NCBI GenBank assembly: GCA_013823135.1
Contig: PNLP01000004.1
Span: forward strand, 162,766-226,765
Origin: Planctomycetaceae bacterium
GTDB taxonomy: Bacteria > Planctomycetota > Planctomycetia > Gemmatales > Gemmataceae
Length of the DNA stretch: 64,000 bases
Direction: 5' to 3'
The notes beneath the pieces are model-generated. The model was not told where the DNA came from and did no database searches. It saw only the letters and a list, made by a program, of their open reading frames with translations. Position 1 is the stretch's first letter; the number at the start of each line of letters is the position of its first letter. The position numbers and the translations under genes are program-made. This document shows, in pieces, positions 52,196-60,822 of this stretch.

Positions 52196-53221
52196 TCACA
52201 CCACAGCAGCGGCCTTGCCAGTCTTCACGGATTCGCATTCGCGGTGGCACAGCACTAATGCATCACGAGCAAGCTGTCCCGAAAGCAAATCGGGTTCCTT
52301 GCCGCTCACCACGCCATTCACTGCCGTCTGAATCTCATTTGTGAACGCATTGAGCGGATCACCCCCACCGGCAAGTTCTGGCTGCGTCGATTTGCCGTCG
52401 GCCGTCAGCAGTGTGAGCGGTATGCCACCAGAATCGAAGAGTAAGCTGGCCTTTTCCAGGTAGATCTCGAATCCGTGGGCGAACGGCCGACCGCTCATGC
52501 AAACAGCTCCACTCGAACAAGTCACAGCCGGACCACCCGGGCCATACAGATAGGATGTGGTGAGATAGTTCACCGCGTCCCGCTCAACGGTTCCGACAGA
52601 GAAGACGTGTTTCGGAACGCCGCAAACCAACCCGATGAAGTGTGTGTCATGGATGTGGAGGTCGACTGCCGGACCACCGGTTTTCGCTGCGTCGCCGATA
52701 TCAGCAGACCAATCAGGTTTCGCAATCACTCGTTTGAAGTGAGCCGCGAGCAACTTCCCGTAGTTCCCACTTCGAATGGCCTCGGCCGCGAAACGGAACT
52801 CCGGAAAGAACGGTAAGACGTGTGCAACCATCAGGAGTTTTCCGGAAGCCTTTGCCGCTGAAAGCATGGCGTCCGCGTCAGAAGTGCTGAGCGCGATGGC
52901 TTTTTCGACCAGAACGTGCTTTCCAGCGTTCAGGGCAGCGATCGCGAGCGGGGCATGTTGATCGGTCACCGTGCAGATATCGATCAGGTCTATCTCAGGG
53001 TCCGCGAGGAGCTCAGCAACCGCCGCGTACTTCTTGATTCCGGATAGATCGACGTGGCCCGGCTCGGGTCCAAAGTTCCCACGAGTGTTTCGCCAGTCGC
53101 CGGCCAGCTTGGCGGAATCGCGACTGCATACCGCTGCAACCTTCGACCCTTTAAGGTTTTGCGACGCCAAGAAGTGTATTCGGCCCATGAAGCCGAGACC
53201 GACAATGCCAATTCGAATCAT
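52196..53221 (-). CDS. Gfo/Idh/MocA family oxidoreductase
   Basis: 341 residues. N-terminal Rossmann domain IGIVGLGFMGRIHFLAS, then DLIDICTVTDQHAPLAIAALNAGKHVLVEKAIAL, with the EKP-like 'VEKAIAL' (the usual Pro is Ala here), and GGPAVDLHIHDTHFIGLV (Asp/His of the catalytic site). It oxidises or reduces a sugar or related compound with NAD(P). It lacks a signal peptide, unlike many planctomycete members. Confidence 0.9.
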   Translation of the reverse strand: MIRIGIVGLGFMGRIHFLASQNLKGSKVAAVCSRDSAKLAGDWRNTRGNFGPEPGHVDLSGIKKYAAVAELLADPEIDLIDICTVTDQHAPLAIAALNAGKHVLVEKAIALSTSDADAMLSAAKASGKLLMVAHVLPFFPEFRFAAEAIRSGNYGKLLAAHFKRVIAKPDWSADIGDAAKTGGPAVDLHIHDTHFIGLVCGVPKHVFSVGTVERDAVNYLTTSYLYGPGGPAVTCSSGAVCMSGRPFAHGFEIYLEKASLLFDSGGIPLTLLTADGKSTQPELAGGGDPLNAFTNEIQTAVNGVVSGKEPDLLSGQLARDALVLCHRECESVKTGKAAAVV

Positions 53222-53649
53222 GTGGTTATCCTCGGAATGTTACAAGGAGCGGATAATACCACAGATTTCACACAGACCCGACCACGATTGGAGATGAAAA
53301 CACAATAACCCAGTTGAAATTGCCTGTGAATTGAGCAAAATCAACGCACGCGGAGCGTGGGGTTTGAGGGTCGATATTGAGCAGAAGATTCGTCCCTGAA
53401 CGGAAGCGGCGGGAGATTCCGGACTTTTTTCGTGCGAGATTGGGAACTCCTGGGTAAGGTGTGCGTCAGAAGAAGTGTCGAGGGCCAAGCAAACATGCCG
53501 TGCAAGACGCAAACAATTGCACAGGCTGGGCTCTTAAACGATAAGAGCAAACAGAGAATCACGCGGTTTCCCCTGGGTCTAACTGTCCAACTTGTTTTTC
53601 TACGCCTGCCGACATAACCACATGTCGGCAAAACCTCGGAGCCCATCAC
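53222..53649. other. Intergenic region, no gene seen
   Basis: The 428 bases between the divergent Gfo/Idh and DUF1501 genes hold no supported gene. A stretch accacagatttcacacagac near 53258 resembles one arm word of the long element at 55130-55376 but has no visible partner arm. Confidence 0.4.
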
Positions 53650-55008
53650 ATGTTCGGGACCACAGATCGTCGGCACTTCATGCAACACACCGCAGCTGGC
53701 GCTGCGGTCACGTTGCCCGGCCTGAACTTCCTCGCGAAGGTTCGGGCTGCTGCTCCGGAAATGAAGAAGAAGCAAAAGAGCCTGATCATCCTGTGGATGG
53801 CTGGCGGCCCTCCGACCATCGACCTGTGGGATCTGAAGCCAGAAAGCCAGAACGGTGGCCCTCACAAGCCCAAGCCAACCGCAGCTAGCGGCGTCGAAAT
53901 CAGCGAGCACCTCCCGCTCGTCGCCAAGCAGTTCAAGAACCTGTCGATCATCCGCTCGCTGAACTCGAAGGAAGGCGACCACGACCGCGGCACCCGCATG
54001 ATGAACACGGGTCGCGCTCCGAACCCACTCCTCGACTACCCAGCGATCGGCTCGGTTCTGGCCTACTACCAGGCTCAGGACATCGACGCCATGAAGAACG
54101 CTGACCTGCCTGCCTCCATCTCGGTTGGCGGCCCACGCGGCGGCTCGGGCTTCCTCGGCATGAAGTACGCTCCGTTCAACGTCCAGAACCCAGGCACCCC
54201 GCCAGAAAACATCGCCGCTCCCGCCGGGATCGACGAAGGCCGCATGGCTCGCCGTGCAGCCCTGTTCAACCGAGTTGAAGGCAGCTTCAGCACTGGCATG
54301 CCGATCGACAGCAAGACCGGCAAGCCAATGGTTCTCGACGCCGCCCAGGCTCACAAGGAAGTCTACGAGAAGGCTCTGAACCTCGTCGTCTCCACCCGTA
54401 AGGACGTGTTCAGCCTCGACAAGGAAATCGACGGCAAGCCGATCGATGCCAAGTTGAAGGAAGAATACGGCAACGACCAGTTCGGCCGCTCGGCCCTTCT
54501 CGCCCGTAAGTTGGTCGAAGCCGGCACCGCTGCCGTCCAGATCACCCTCGGCGGCTGGGACCTTCACGCCAACACGCACGCAACCCTCGCCAACCAGCGT
54601 CTCCCAGTGCTCGACAAGGCCATGGGCACCCTGGTCAAGGACCTGGAACAGCGTGGCAAGCTCAAGGACACGGTTATCGTGTGGATGGGTGACTTCGGGC
54701 GTACCCCACGCATCAACCAGAACGCTGGCCGCGACCACTGGAGCCGTTGCTGGTCGGTTGTCCTCGGTGGTGGTAACATCAAGGGCGGAGTCGCCTACGG
54801 TGCGACCGACAAGGACGGCACCAGCGTCGCTGACAACGAAGCCAGCGTCATGGAACTGTTCGGCACGCTGTACAAGGGCCTCGGCATCGACCCGACCCCA
54901 GAGACCAACGCGAGCGTTCGCGACAACCTCGGCCGCCCGTACTACATCGCTGGCGACAAGCCGAACGAGAAGACCGGCAAGCTCTGGATCCCTGACCTCG
55001 TCAGCTGA
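53650..55008 (+). CDS. DUF1501 protein (sulfatase-like, secreted)
   Basis: 452 residues with a TAT-like leader (TDRRHFMQHTAAGAAVTLPGLNFLAKV). DUF1501 marks: LIILWMAGGPPTIDLWDLKP, ISEHLPLVAKQFKNLSIIRS, EGDHDRGTRMMNTG, FGRSALLARKLVEAGTAAVQI and VWMGDFGRTPRINQNAGRDHWSRCW. These proteins have an alkaline-phosphatase/sulfatase-like fold, very common in planctomycetes, with unknown activity. Codon choice differs from neighbours (CCA for Pro, GCT and GAA preferred), which suggests high expression. A strong terminator follows. Confidence 0.92.
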   Translation: MFGTTDRRHFMQHTAAGAAVTLPGLNFLAKVRAAAPEMKKKQKSLIILWMAGGPPTIDLWDLKPESQNGGPHKPKPTAASGVEISEHLPLVAKQFKNLSIIRSLNSKEGDHDRGTRMMNTGRAPNPLLDYPAIGSVLAYYQAQDIDAMKNADLPASISVGGPRGGSGFLGMKYAPFNVQNPGTPPENIAAPAGIDEGRMARRAALFNRVEGSFSTGMPIDSKTGKPMVLDAAQAHKEVYEKALNLVVSTRKDVFSLDKEIDGKPIDAKLKEEYGNDQFGRSALLARKLVEAGTAAVQITLGGWDLHANTHATLANQRLPVLDKAMGTLVKDLEQRGKLKDTVIVWMGDFGRTPRINQNAGRDHWSRCWSVVLGGGNIKGGVAYGATDKDGTSVADNEASVMELFGTLYKGLGIDPTPETNASVRDNLGRPYYIAGDKPNEKTGKLWIPDLVS

Positions 55009-55025
55009 ATTGGTTAGCTAACACG

Positions 55026-55060
55026 AAAGCCCACCCGTTGTGAAACGGGTGGGCTTTTTT
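55026..55060 (+). terminator. Strong Rho-independent terminator
   Basis: aagcccacccgtt pairs with aacgggtgggctt around gtga, followed by six T. It starts 18 bases after the DUF1501 stop. The clearest intrinsic terminator of the window. Confidence 0.93.
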
Positions 55061-55129
55061 CGTTCACCAGTTTGGGGAGACAGGAGCGACTGGGGGCTTA
55101 CTCTTCGCTGAACTGCGTTCTGTTGAATT

Positions 55130-55376
55130 GAAGCAATGGCACGCGGATGAAGAGGATGAAGCGCGGATCAAGAGGATCAAACCAAAGCCAAATGCAGTTT
55201 GATTCACAGATTACGCAGATGGACACAGATTTGAGGACAAAGCAGAGTTGTGTTCAAAACCCGCTTTCTCTGTCTTGGTTTTCCAATCTGTGTCCATCTG
55301 CGTAATCTGCGAATCACTATCTTTTCTGATCCTCTTCATCCAAGGTCCATCTGCAAGATCCGCGTGCCGTTGCTTC
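55130..55376. repeat. Long inverted-repeat element, family I (copy 2)
   Basis: About 247 bases. Outer arms gaagcaatggcacgcgga... and ...ccgcgtgccgttgcttc pair; the inner arm words are gattcacagattacgcagatggacacagat and its complement. Terminal 20 bases are nearly identical to copy 1 (44964-45212); the centre (gcagagttgtgttcaaaacccg) is the same as in copy 1 but inverted. It sits in a 419-base gap with no gene, after the DUF1501 terminator and 51 bases from the YpfJ-like stop. Confidence 0.9.
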
Positions 55377-55427
55377 GATTGCCTTGCTCCAGTCGCTGAC
55401 GCTCCCGGCTCGCCAAGATCGCGGCAA

Positions 55428-56309
55428 TCACCGGAACAATGCCGGATCGAGCTCTGCGGAGTGGGCGTCGAAAGCAACGGTGAAGAACTCGTCGAGCTTC
55501 TGCTTCGTGGCGTTGCCGGTGCGGAGGCCAGCCGTGAACGACGCGAGGCGCTGGTCCGCAGTGCCGTGGTTGAAGCTCTCCGGCCAGGGTTTGCGTCCCA
55601 TCTTCTGCATGATGCGGTCGTCGCCGATCGACTTCGCGGTCTTGATCGCGTCGTCGATGTCGCCGGGGCGGATGAAGTTGAACTGCTTCTGCCCGTGATA
55701 CGCCCATACACCCGCAAGGTAGTCGGCCTGGAGTTCCAGGCGAATCGAGTATTCGTTTTCCTGGCGAGTTTTGCGTTTCGAGTCCACGCGGGCGGAATAG
55801 CCCAGCAGGTTCTGGACGTGATGCCCGTTCTCGTGGGCAATGACATAAGCCTGTGAGAACTCACCCTTCGAGCCGCCAAGTTTCTGTTCGAGCTCGTTGA
55901 AGAACGACGGGTCGAGGTAAATCGTCTTGTCGGCCGGGCAGTAGAACGGCCCGACGTCGGATGGGGCGAACCCGCAGCCGCCCGTGTTCACACCCGAGGT
56001 GAACAGCACCAATTTCGCGTTCTCGTATCGCTTGTTACCGTAGCCATTAGATGTCTTGGCGAACTCGTTCTTCCACACCGTTTCGATTGTGCCGAGCACC
56101 TTCGCAACGAATGTTTTGTAGTTATCGGCCGGCGGTGGTCCCTCGCGACCGCCACCGCCAGTTACGCCGAGTTTGTTGAGATCAACGCCGAAAACCAATC
56201 CGAGAATCAGGACGAGGAGCCCTCCCCCCCCTGCGATCACCCCCCCGGTCGCCTTCATCCCCCGACGGTCCTCAACGTTGCTGCTCTCGGTTGCGCCGCT
56301 CAGGTCCAT
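55428..56309 (-). CDS. YpfJ-like neutral zinc metallopeptidase family protein
   Basis: 293 residues from MDLSGATESSNVEDRRG at 56309, matching the family's NVEDRRG start. A membrane helix (GGVIAGGGGLLVLILGLVFG) is followed by the domain: CGFAPSDVGPFYCPADKTIYLD, then the zinc motif AYVIAHENGHHVQN (H-E-x-x-H), RLELQADYLAGVWAY (third ligand region) and NHGTADQRLASFTAGLRTG. The enzyme faces the periplasm. Its proteolytic activity is inferred from the motif. Confidence 0.93.
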   Translation of the reverse strand: MDLSGATESSNVEDRRGMKATGGVIAGGGGLLVLILGLVFGVDLNKLGVTGGGGREGPPPADNYKTFVAKVLGTIETVWKNEFAKTSNGYGNKRYENAKLVLFTSGVNTGGCGFAPSDVGPFYCPADKTIYLDPSFFNELEQKLGGSKGEFSQAYVIAHENGHHVQNLLGYSARVDSKRKTRQENEYSIRLELQADYLAGVWAYHGQKQFNFIRPGDIDDAIKTAKSIGDDRIMQKMGRKPWPESFNHGTADQRLASFTAGLRTGNATKQKLDEFFTVAFDAHSAELDPALFR

Positions 56310-56407
56310 GATGTGCTCCAGGCTGTCCGAGGAGAAGGCGGCACCTAAGGGCGCCGTTCCTTGAAATGAATAACCTCGTGCGATTCTAGTACCAATCAGC
56401 GGAGAAA

Positions 56408-56788
56408 TCACGTCCCTGGTTTGAGAGCAACGGCCAGGCGTTGCATGTCTTCGAGATCGACGAATTCGAGGGCGTGCATGTGAGTGGCTTCGAGAACGAC
56501 AGGGCAGGCCATGCCAGCTTCAAGCGATTGCTTCCATCGCGTGATGCAGACACACCAGCGATCGCCGGGCTTAAGGCCAGGGAACCCAAACATCGGGAAA
56601 GGCGTGCTGAGGTCGTTGCCGATCTCTTTTTGATGCGCGAGGAACTCCGCGGTCACCTGACAGCAGATGGTGTGCAGTCCCTCGTCGTCAGGACCGGTGT
56701 CGCAGCAGCCATTCCGGTAGAAGCCGGTGAGTGGATTTGTGGAACACGTTTGAAGTGGTCCGCCGAGAACGTTCTTCGCCGAGGGCAT
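56408..56788 (-). CDS. DUF2237 family protein
   Basis: 126 residues. Hallmarks: NVLGGPLQTCSTNPLTGFYRNGCCDTGPDDEGLHTICC, VTAEFLAHQKEIGNDLSTP, FPGLKPGDRWCVCITRW and VVLEATHMHALEFV. The conserved Cys and His residues suggest metal binding, but no activity is known. Cytosolic. It is 98 bases downstream of nothing related; the neighbouring genes are separate families. Confidence 0.92.
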   Translation of the reverse strand: MPSAKNVLGGPLQTCSTNPLTGFYRNGCCDTGPDDEGLHTICCQVTAEFLAHQKEIGNDLSTPFPMFGFPGLKPGDRWCVCITRWKQSLEAGMACPVVLEATHMHALEFVDLEDMQRLAVALKPGT

Positions 56789-56849
56789 GTGTATCTCCGG
56801 GATGCCTAGCAGTTCCCGGAGTCAGTTGTAGGTCCAAGACAAGGTTGCG

Positions 56850-57677
56850 TCATGCTGCCCGTGACGCGGATTCTCGCCGAACGGCATCCTCCGCGAACAC
56901 CTCCGTCGAAACCGCGCCGCGGCCGGAACGAATCCCTTTGGAGACGAGCATCCGCCGTCGGAGTTGGCGGAACGGCACGGCGATGAGTCGGTGAGCTTGC
57001 AACCACGCGGGAATCACGGGTCGCGGTGCGTCCTCGGCGCTGCCATCAAGCCGGTGGGCATGCTTCTGGAGGTGGTAGCGGTCGCCGGTGCAAAGCGCGT
57101 CGAAGACCGTGCGAATCCCAGGCAACCAGCGAACGCGCGGGTGGGTCACGTCGAAGCAAATCTGGAAATCGACAAGATAGGGCCGGCCGTCGTCCCCAAC
57201 GATCACGTTTTCCCGCTTGTGCAGGTCAACGTAGGCAATTCCTCGGCGCTGCATCTCGGCGAGGGTTGCGCGAAGGGCGGGGTAGAAGTGCGGGCCGACC
57301 CGCTCGTTAAGCATGAGCGGGTGCCCAGGGATGTACCTACGGGACACTGCGTTCCGCTGGAGTCGGCCATTCGCGTAGACCGCACCCATTGGCTTCGGGA
57401 TCGTGTCGAGGTCTGCGAGGCGAGTGAGTGCCCGGTGTTCCCGCGAGGCGAGGCGACGCCCCAGCCAGGCGGTCGAGAGCCCTAGGATCGGCTGCGTGCG
57501 GTTGAATTTGCAAACGATCTGGCCCTGCTCGCTGGAATACAGCGCAGTCGCCGCCCAGGAATCGTGCTTGTAGATTTCCGTGCGGAAATAGGTGATTCCG
57601 CCCACAACGACTTCAGTCGGAGGGTCGTTCTTGCCGAGGGCGCGGAACAGCGGCGGACGCGGTTTGGCTGCGGACAT
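56850..57677 (-). CDS. Lipopolysaccharide-kinase-like (RIO/KdkA-type) protein
   Basis: 275 residues from MSAAKPRPPLF at 57677; the frame above is open but unsupported. Small kinase-like fold: IVCKFNR (ATP Lys), a catalytic loop IAYVDLHKRENVIV (D-x-x-x-x-x-N) and YLVDFQICFD (D-F-x metal site). The size and HxxDLHxxN order resemble Kdo/heptose kinases rather than Hanks kinases. It may phosphorylate a lipid or sugar of the envelope. Stop region is Arg/Ser/Ala-rich. Confidence 0.75.
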   Translation of the reverse strand: MSAAKPRPPLFRALGKNDPPTEVVVGGITYFRTEIYKHDSWAATALYSSEQGQIVCKFNRTQPILGLSTAWLGRRLASREHRALTRLADLDTIPKPMGAVYANGRLQRNAVSRRYIPGHPLMLNERVGPHFYPALRATLAEMQRRGIAYVDLHKRENVIVGDDGRPYLVDFQICFDVTHPRVRWLPGIRTVFDALCTGDRYHLQKHAHRLDGSAEDAPRPVIPAWLQAHRLIAVPFRQLRRRMLVSKGIRSGRGAVSTEVFAEDAVRRESASRAA

Positions 57678-57860
57678 CGCCGACTCCGGAATGCGTAGCG
57701 GGGATTCTTCTCCCGCAATCGGCACTCCAGGTACCCGAACTCGCGGAAATCTAGGCGAAGTCACCAGATTGTGCGGGCTTTACCGGATTGTCTGAAATCC
57801 CAGACATGAGACCTCTTCGGGATCAGAAACGCGCTAACCGGTGGGGTGCCCCTGGGGATT

Positions 57861-58978
57861 TACTGCGTCCCTGGTGGTTAATGCACCCATTGGTCGCCAC
57901 GGCCATCTGATCATATATGAGCAGACCAATCGGAACCCCTGACGAACTCGAACGCCGCCGGAATCAGGCGGTGCAAGCCGTTGCGGATGGCCAAGCCCGA
58001 AAGACCGTCGCCAAGGTTCTGGGCGTTCACGTCAAGACCGTGTCCCGATGGGTTCGGGCTGCACGACAACCCGGCGGCTTGGCAGCCAAGCCACACCCCG
58101 GTCCAACGCCGGGTCTGACCGACGCCGACCTCAAGCGGTTGGCCGAGTTGCTGCTCCAGGGGGCCAAGGCTCACGGATGGCAAAACCAACTCTGGACCGC
58201 CGCCCGAGTTGCCCGCCTGATCGAGCAGGAGTTCGACATCCGCTACCACCCCGAACACGTCCGGGCGATCCTTAACCACCGACTCGGGTGGACCAGTCAG
58301 AAGCCACGACGCAAGGCCCGGGAACGCAACGACAAGGAGGTGGCGAGGTGGGTCGGTGACGAGTTCCCCCGGATCGTCCGAGACGCCTTCCAGCGTATGG
58401 CCCACCTGGTATTCCTCGACGAATCCGGTTTCTTCCTGACGCCGACCGTACGCCGGACACTGGCCCCGAGGGGGAAGACGCCCGTCCTGGGAGCGTGGGA
58501 TCGTCGGGATCGACTTTCGGCGATCAGTGCCGTCACCGTCAGTCCCGCAGCGGCCCGCCCGAACCTGTACTTCGAGGTGTTCGATCACACCATCCACGCC
58601 GAACAGGTTGTGGCGTTCCTGGCCGAAGTGTACCGCCGGTTGGGATCGTTGACGGTGGTGTGGGACCGGGGAGCGATTCACGACAAGTCGGGTTTGGTGC
58701 AGGCGTGGTTGGCGAAGCACCCGGGTGTAGTAACCGAGAAATTCCCGGGGTACGGCTCCCGAGTTGAACCCGGATGAGGGCGTGTGGGGATGGACGAAGT
58801 ACGGACGGCTCTCGAACTTGGCAGCCGACGACGTGAATGAGTTGCGGGACCGTGTGATTGACGAGTTGATCACCGCCAAGTTCTCAACGCATCTGTTGAA
58901 GGCATTCATCCGGGAGACACGATTGCCGAGTTTATCAATCGCCGCATGACGGGAATGTTGGCCACCCGGGACGCAGTA
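57861..58978 (+). mobile_element. IS630-family insertion sequence
   Basis: The ends are inverted repeats: tactgcgtccctggtggttaa at the left and, read from the right end, tactgcgtcccgggtggccaa, about 18 of 21 positions equal. TA at both outer ends fits the TA target duplication of IS630/Tc1 elements. Length 1118 bp, one transposase region. It sits in an intergenic gap and appears to interrupt no gene. Confidence 0.9.
57917..58949 (+). CDS. IS630 transposase, split by a frame change near 58757
   Basis: First part, 57917-58777: helix-turn-helix (ARKTVAKVLGVHVKTVSRWVRAA) and the DDE core up to HLVFLDESGF (D1) and LTVVWDRGAIHDKSG (D2). The frame ends at 58777. The third catalytic residue is in a second frame up to 58949: ELNPDEGVWGWTKYGRLSNLA (E3). 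The two frames join near tacggctcccgagttgaac, where skipping one base (+1) restores a normal GYGSELNPDEGVW. This is either programmed frameshifting or a disabling mutation. Confidence 0.88.
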
Positions 58979-58986
58979 GGCAGTCT

Positions 58987-59060
58987 TGGCGAGCCGCCGC
59001 GGTCACGGGGTGGGTTTCGAATGAGTTCGCAATCCACCCCGTGACCGCGGCGGCTCGCCA
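58987..59060. repeat. Perfect 27-bp inverted repeat next to the IS element
   Basis: Arms 58987-59013 and 59034-59060 (tggcgagccgccgcggtcac... and complement) match without error around 20 bases. It begins 8 bases beyond the IS630 right end. The remaining 207 bases before the PQQ gene end are AT-richer and hold only a short unsupported frame (see rejected). Confidence 0.92.
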
Positions 59061-59267
59061 AAACCAAAAGGCACACCCTATCCGGTGAATCCGATACTTC
59101 CGCTGCAACAAATAGGCATAGACAATCAGAATTGACTTCTGGGTACTACTGAAAGAGGGCCAGTTCAGTGGTCAAATCTCATTATGCACCCAGAATCGCC
59201 AGTGTCTGTCGTAGCCAATGCTCCTGATCAAAGAGAGTTTGAGCGAATCCACGCGATGTTGGAAGAG

Positions 59268-60491
59268 TTACTTCCCACCAACGCAGTAAGCAGCCTTGTC
59301 GGACCGGGTAAACCATTGCCCGCCGCAGGGGATCAAAGATGCCCGGAACACTTCACCCTTCACCCCGAGCGTGTTCTCTGCCACCACTTTCAACTCTAGC
59401 CCGGGTTCAACCACCGTGGTATCGCCCGCCTCATTCTGGAAGAACACATTGCGCCCCGCCGCCACCGGTGACGAGGAAAACGACCCCTTCAGTCGCTCCG
59501 ACCACAACACTTTCCCAGTTGGGGCATCGTAGCAGGTCGCCGTCCCGCCCATATTCGTCACCACCATGTAGTTCCCCACCAAGATGGGGGACGGTTGGTC
59601 GCGCCCGCCCTTGCGTGGCGTGTGCCAGACCATGTGGGTCTTCGTCACGTCGCCCCGGCCACCCGCTCGAACTGCGTAAATATCGCCCGGTTGGCCATTC
59701 ACCACAAAGAGGAATTCCCCGGTGCCTGGGGTCACGGTGGGATCGCCCCGCCCGCTGAAACTCTTGCAGTGCCACAGTTCTTTCCCGGTCGCCGGGTCAT
59801 AGCCGGTCACGGCCTTCTCGCCGTTCAGCACGAGTTCCTGCTTGTCGCCAACCTTCACCATTACCGGCGTGGTCCACCCGCCGCGCTCCGGCGCCGTCCG
59901 TGACGACCGCCACACTTCCTTACCGGTCGTCTTGTCAAATGCCATCAATAACCCCTCGCCTGCCGCATCGCAGTTCTGGATCACCAAGTCGTTGACGATC
60001 ACTGGGGAAGCGGCGGTCCCCCACACTCCGGGAAAATCGCCGAGTTCCTTGGACCAAAGCGGCTTCCCATCTACCGTGAGACAGTGCAACCCGCCCTTCC
60101 CGAAGAACGCAACCACTCGCTCGCCATCGGTCACGCAGGTCGCGGTCGCCCAACCGTTCTGGGCGTGACTCATCTCCGGACTGCCCTTCCAGACTTCCTT
60201 CTCCCAGAGGATTTTCCCAGTCTTCCGGTCGAGGGCCAGCACCACTCGCGACTTCCCGCCCTCCAGGGCCGTCGTGAGGAACACGCGGTCACCCCAGACA
60301 ACAGGCGACGACTGCCCGACACCATGAAGCGGGGTCCGCCAAACGATGGACTTCTCGTTCCATTTGAGTGGCAGGTCGGTTTCCGGCGACTGGCCGTCGC
60401 CGTTCGGACCTCGCCATCGGGGCCAAGTGGGTTCGGCCGCGAGGGCAGACGTGGCAAGCACACCGCAGAGGAGTATCACGCGTGCGAGCAT
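59268..60491 (-). CDS. Secreted PQQ-like beta-propeller repeat protein
   Basis: 407 residues from MLARVILLCGVLATSALA at 60491. After the signal peptide come WPRWRGPNGDGQSPETDLPLKW and repeated blades of the PQQ type: RVVLALDRKTGKILWEKEVW, GLLMAFDKTTGKEVWRSS, KAVTGYDPATGKELWHC, TATCYDAPTGKVLWSERL. The A-x-D-x-x-T-G-K-x-x-W motif marks each blade. These bind ligand or act as scaffold (as in BamB); no quinoprotein catalytic Ca site was found. Divergent from the DUF1501 pair. Confidence 0.92.
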   Translation of the reverse strand: MLARVILLCGVLATSALAAEPTWPRWRGPNGDGQSPETDLPLKWNEKSIVWRTPLHGVGQSSPVVWGDRVFLTTALEGGKSRVVLALDRKTGKILWEKEVWKGSPEMSHAQNGWATATCVTDGERVVAFFGKGGLHCLTVDGKPLWSKELGDFPGVWGTAASPVIVNDLVIQNCDAAGEGLLMAFDKTTGKEVWRSSRTAPERGGWTTPVMVKVGDKQELVLNGEKAVTGYDPATGKELWHCKSFSGRGDPTVTPGTGEFLFVVNGQPGDIYAVRAGGRGDVTKTHMVWHTPRKGGRDQPSPILVGNYMVVTNMGGTATCYDAPTGKVLWSERLKGSFSSSPVAAGRNVFFQNEAGDTTVVEPGLELKVVAENTLGVKGEVFRASLIPCGGQWFTRSDKAAYCVGGK

Positions 60492-60822
60492 GGAAGTGTT
60501 CCGGTGGGAAGAAAGGGTGCGATTCCGGATGTTTGCCGGGTGGGTGTTGTGCGGATAGCGTACCTCGAGCGTGTGAACGAAGCTAGTGGGCACCCCTCCC
60601 GAAGCCTGTGGACAACTCAACATGCGACCCAGATTCGCAAGGTTCTCGTCTGTTCAGGGCAGAATCCTGAGACACCAAGCGGAAGGTTTCCGGATTTCTG
60701 GCGGGAACGCGTTGACCGTACCCCGACGATCTGGTCAAGTAATCTTACCCACCGAACCACCCGCCAAATGCAATCCCGGGTGCCCTCGCCTGTCGCCCAC
60801 TGCCACTGAGGTCACAACTCCC
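60492..60822. other. Divergent intergenic region, no gene seen
   Basis: 331 bases that should hold promoters for the PQQ-repeat gene (-) and the DUF1501 pair (+). No palindrome or open frame with a ribosome site was seen. Confidence 0.4.

Noticed and set aside
59184..59399. Short plus-strand frame MHPESPVSVVANAP... before the PQQ gene end
   Set aside because: The last 44 codons are antisense to the PQQ gene and no ribosome site is clear; could be a gene relic, but not supported.
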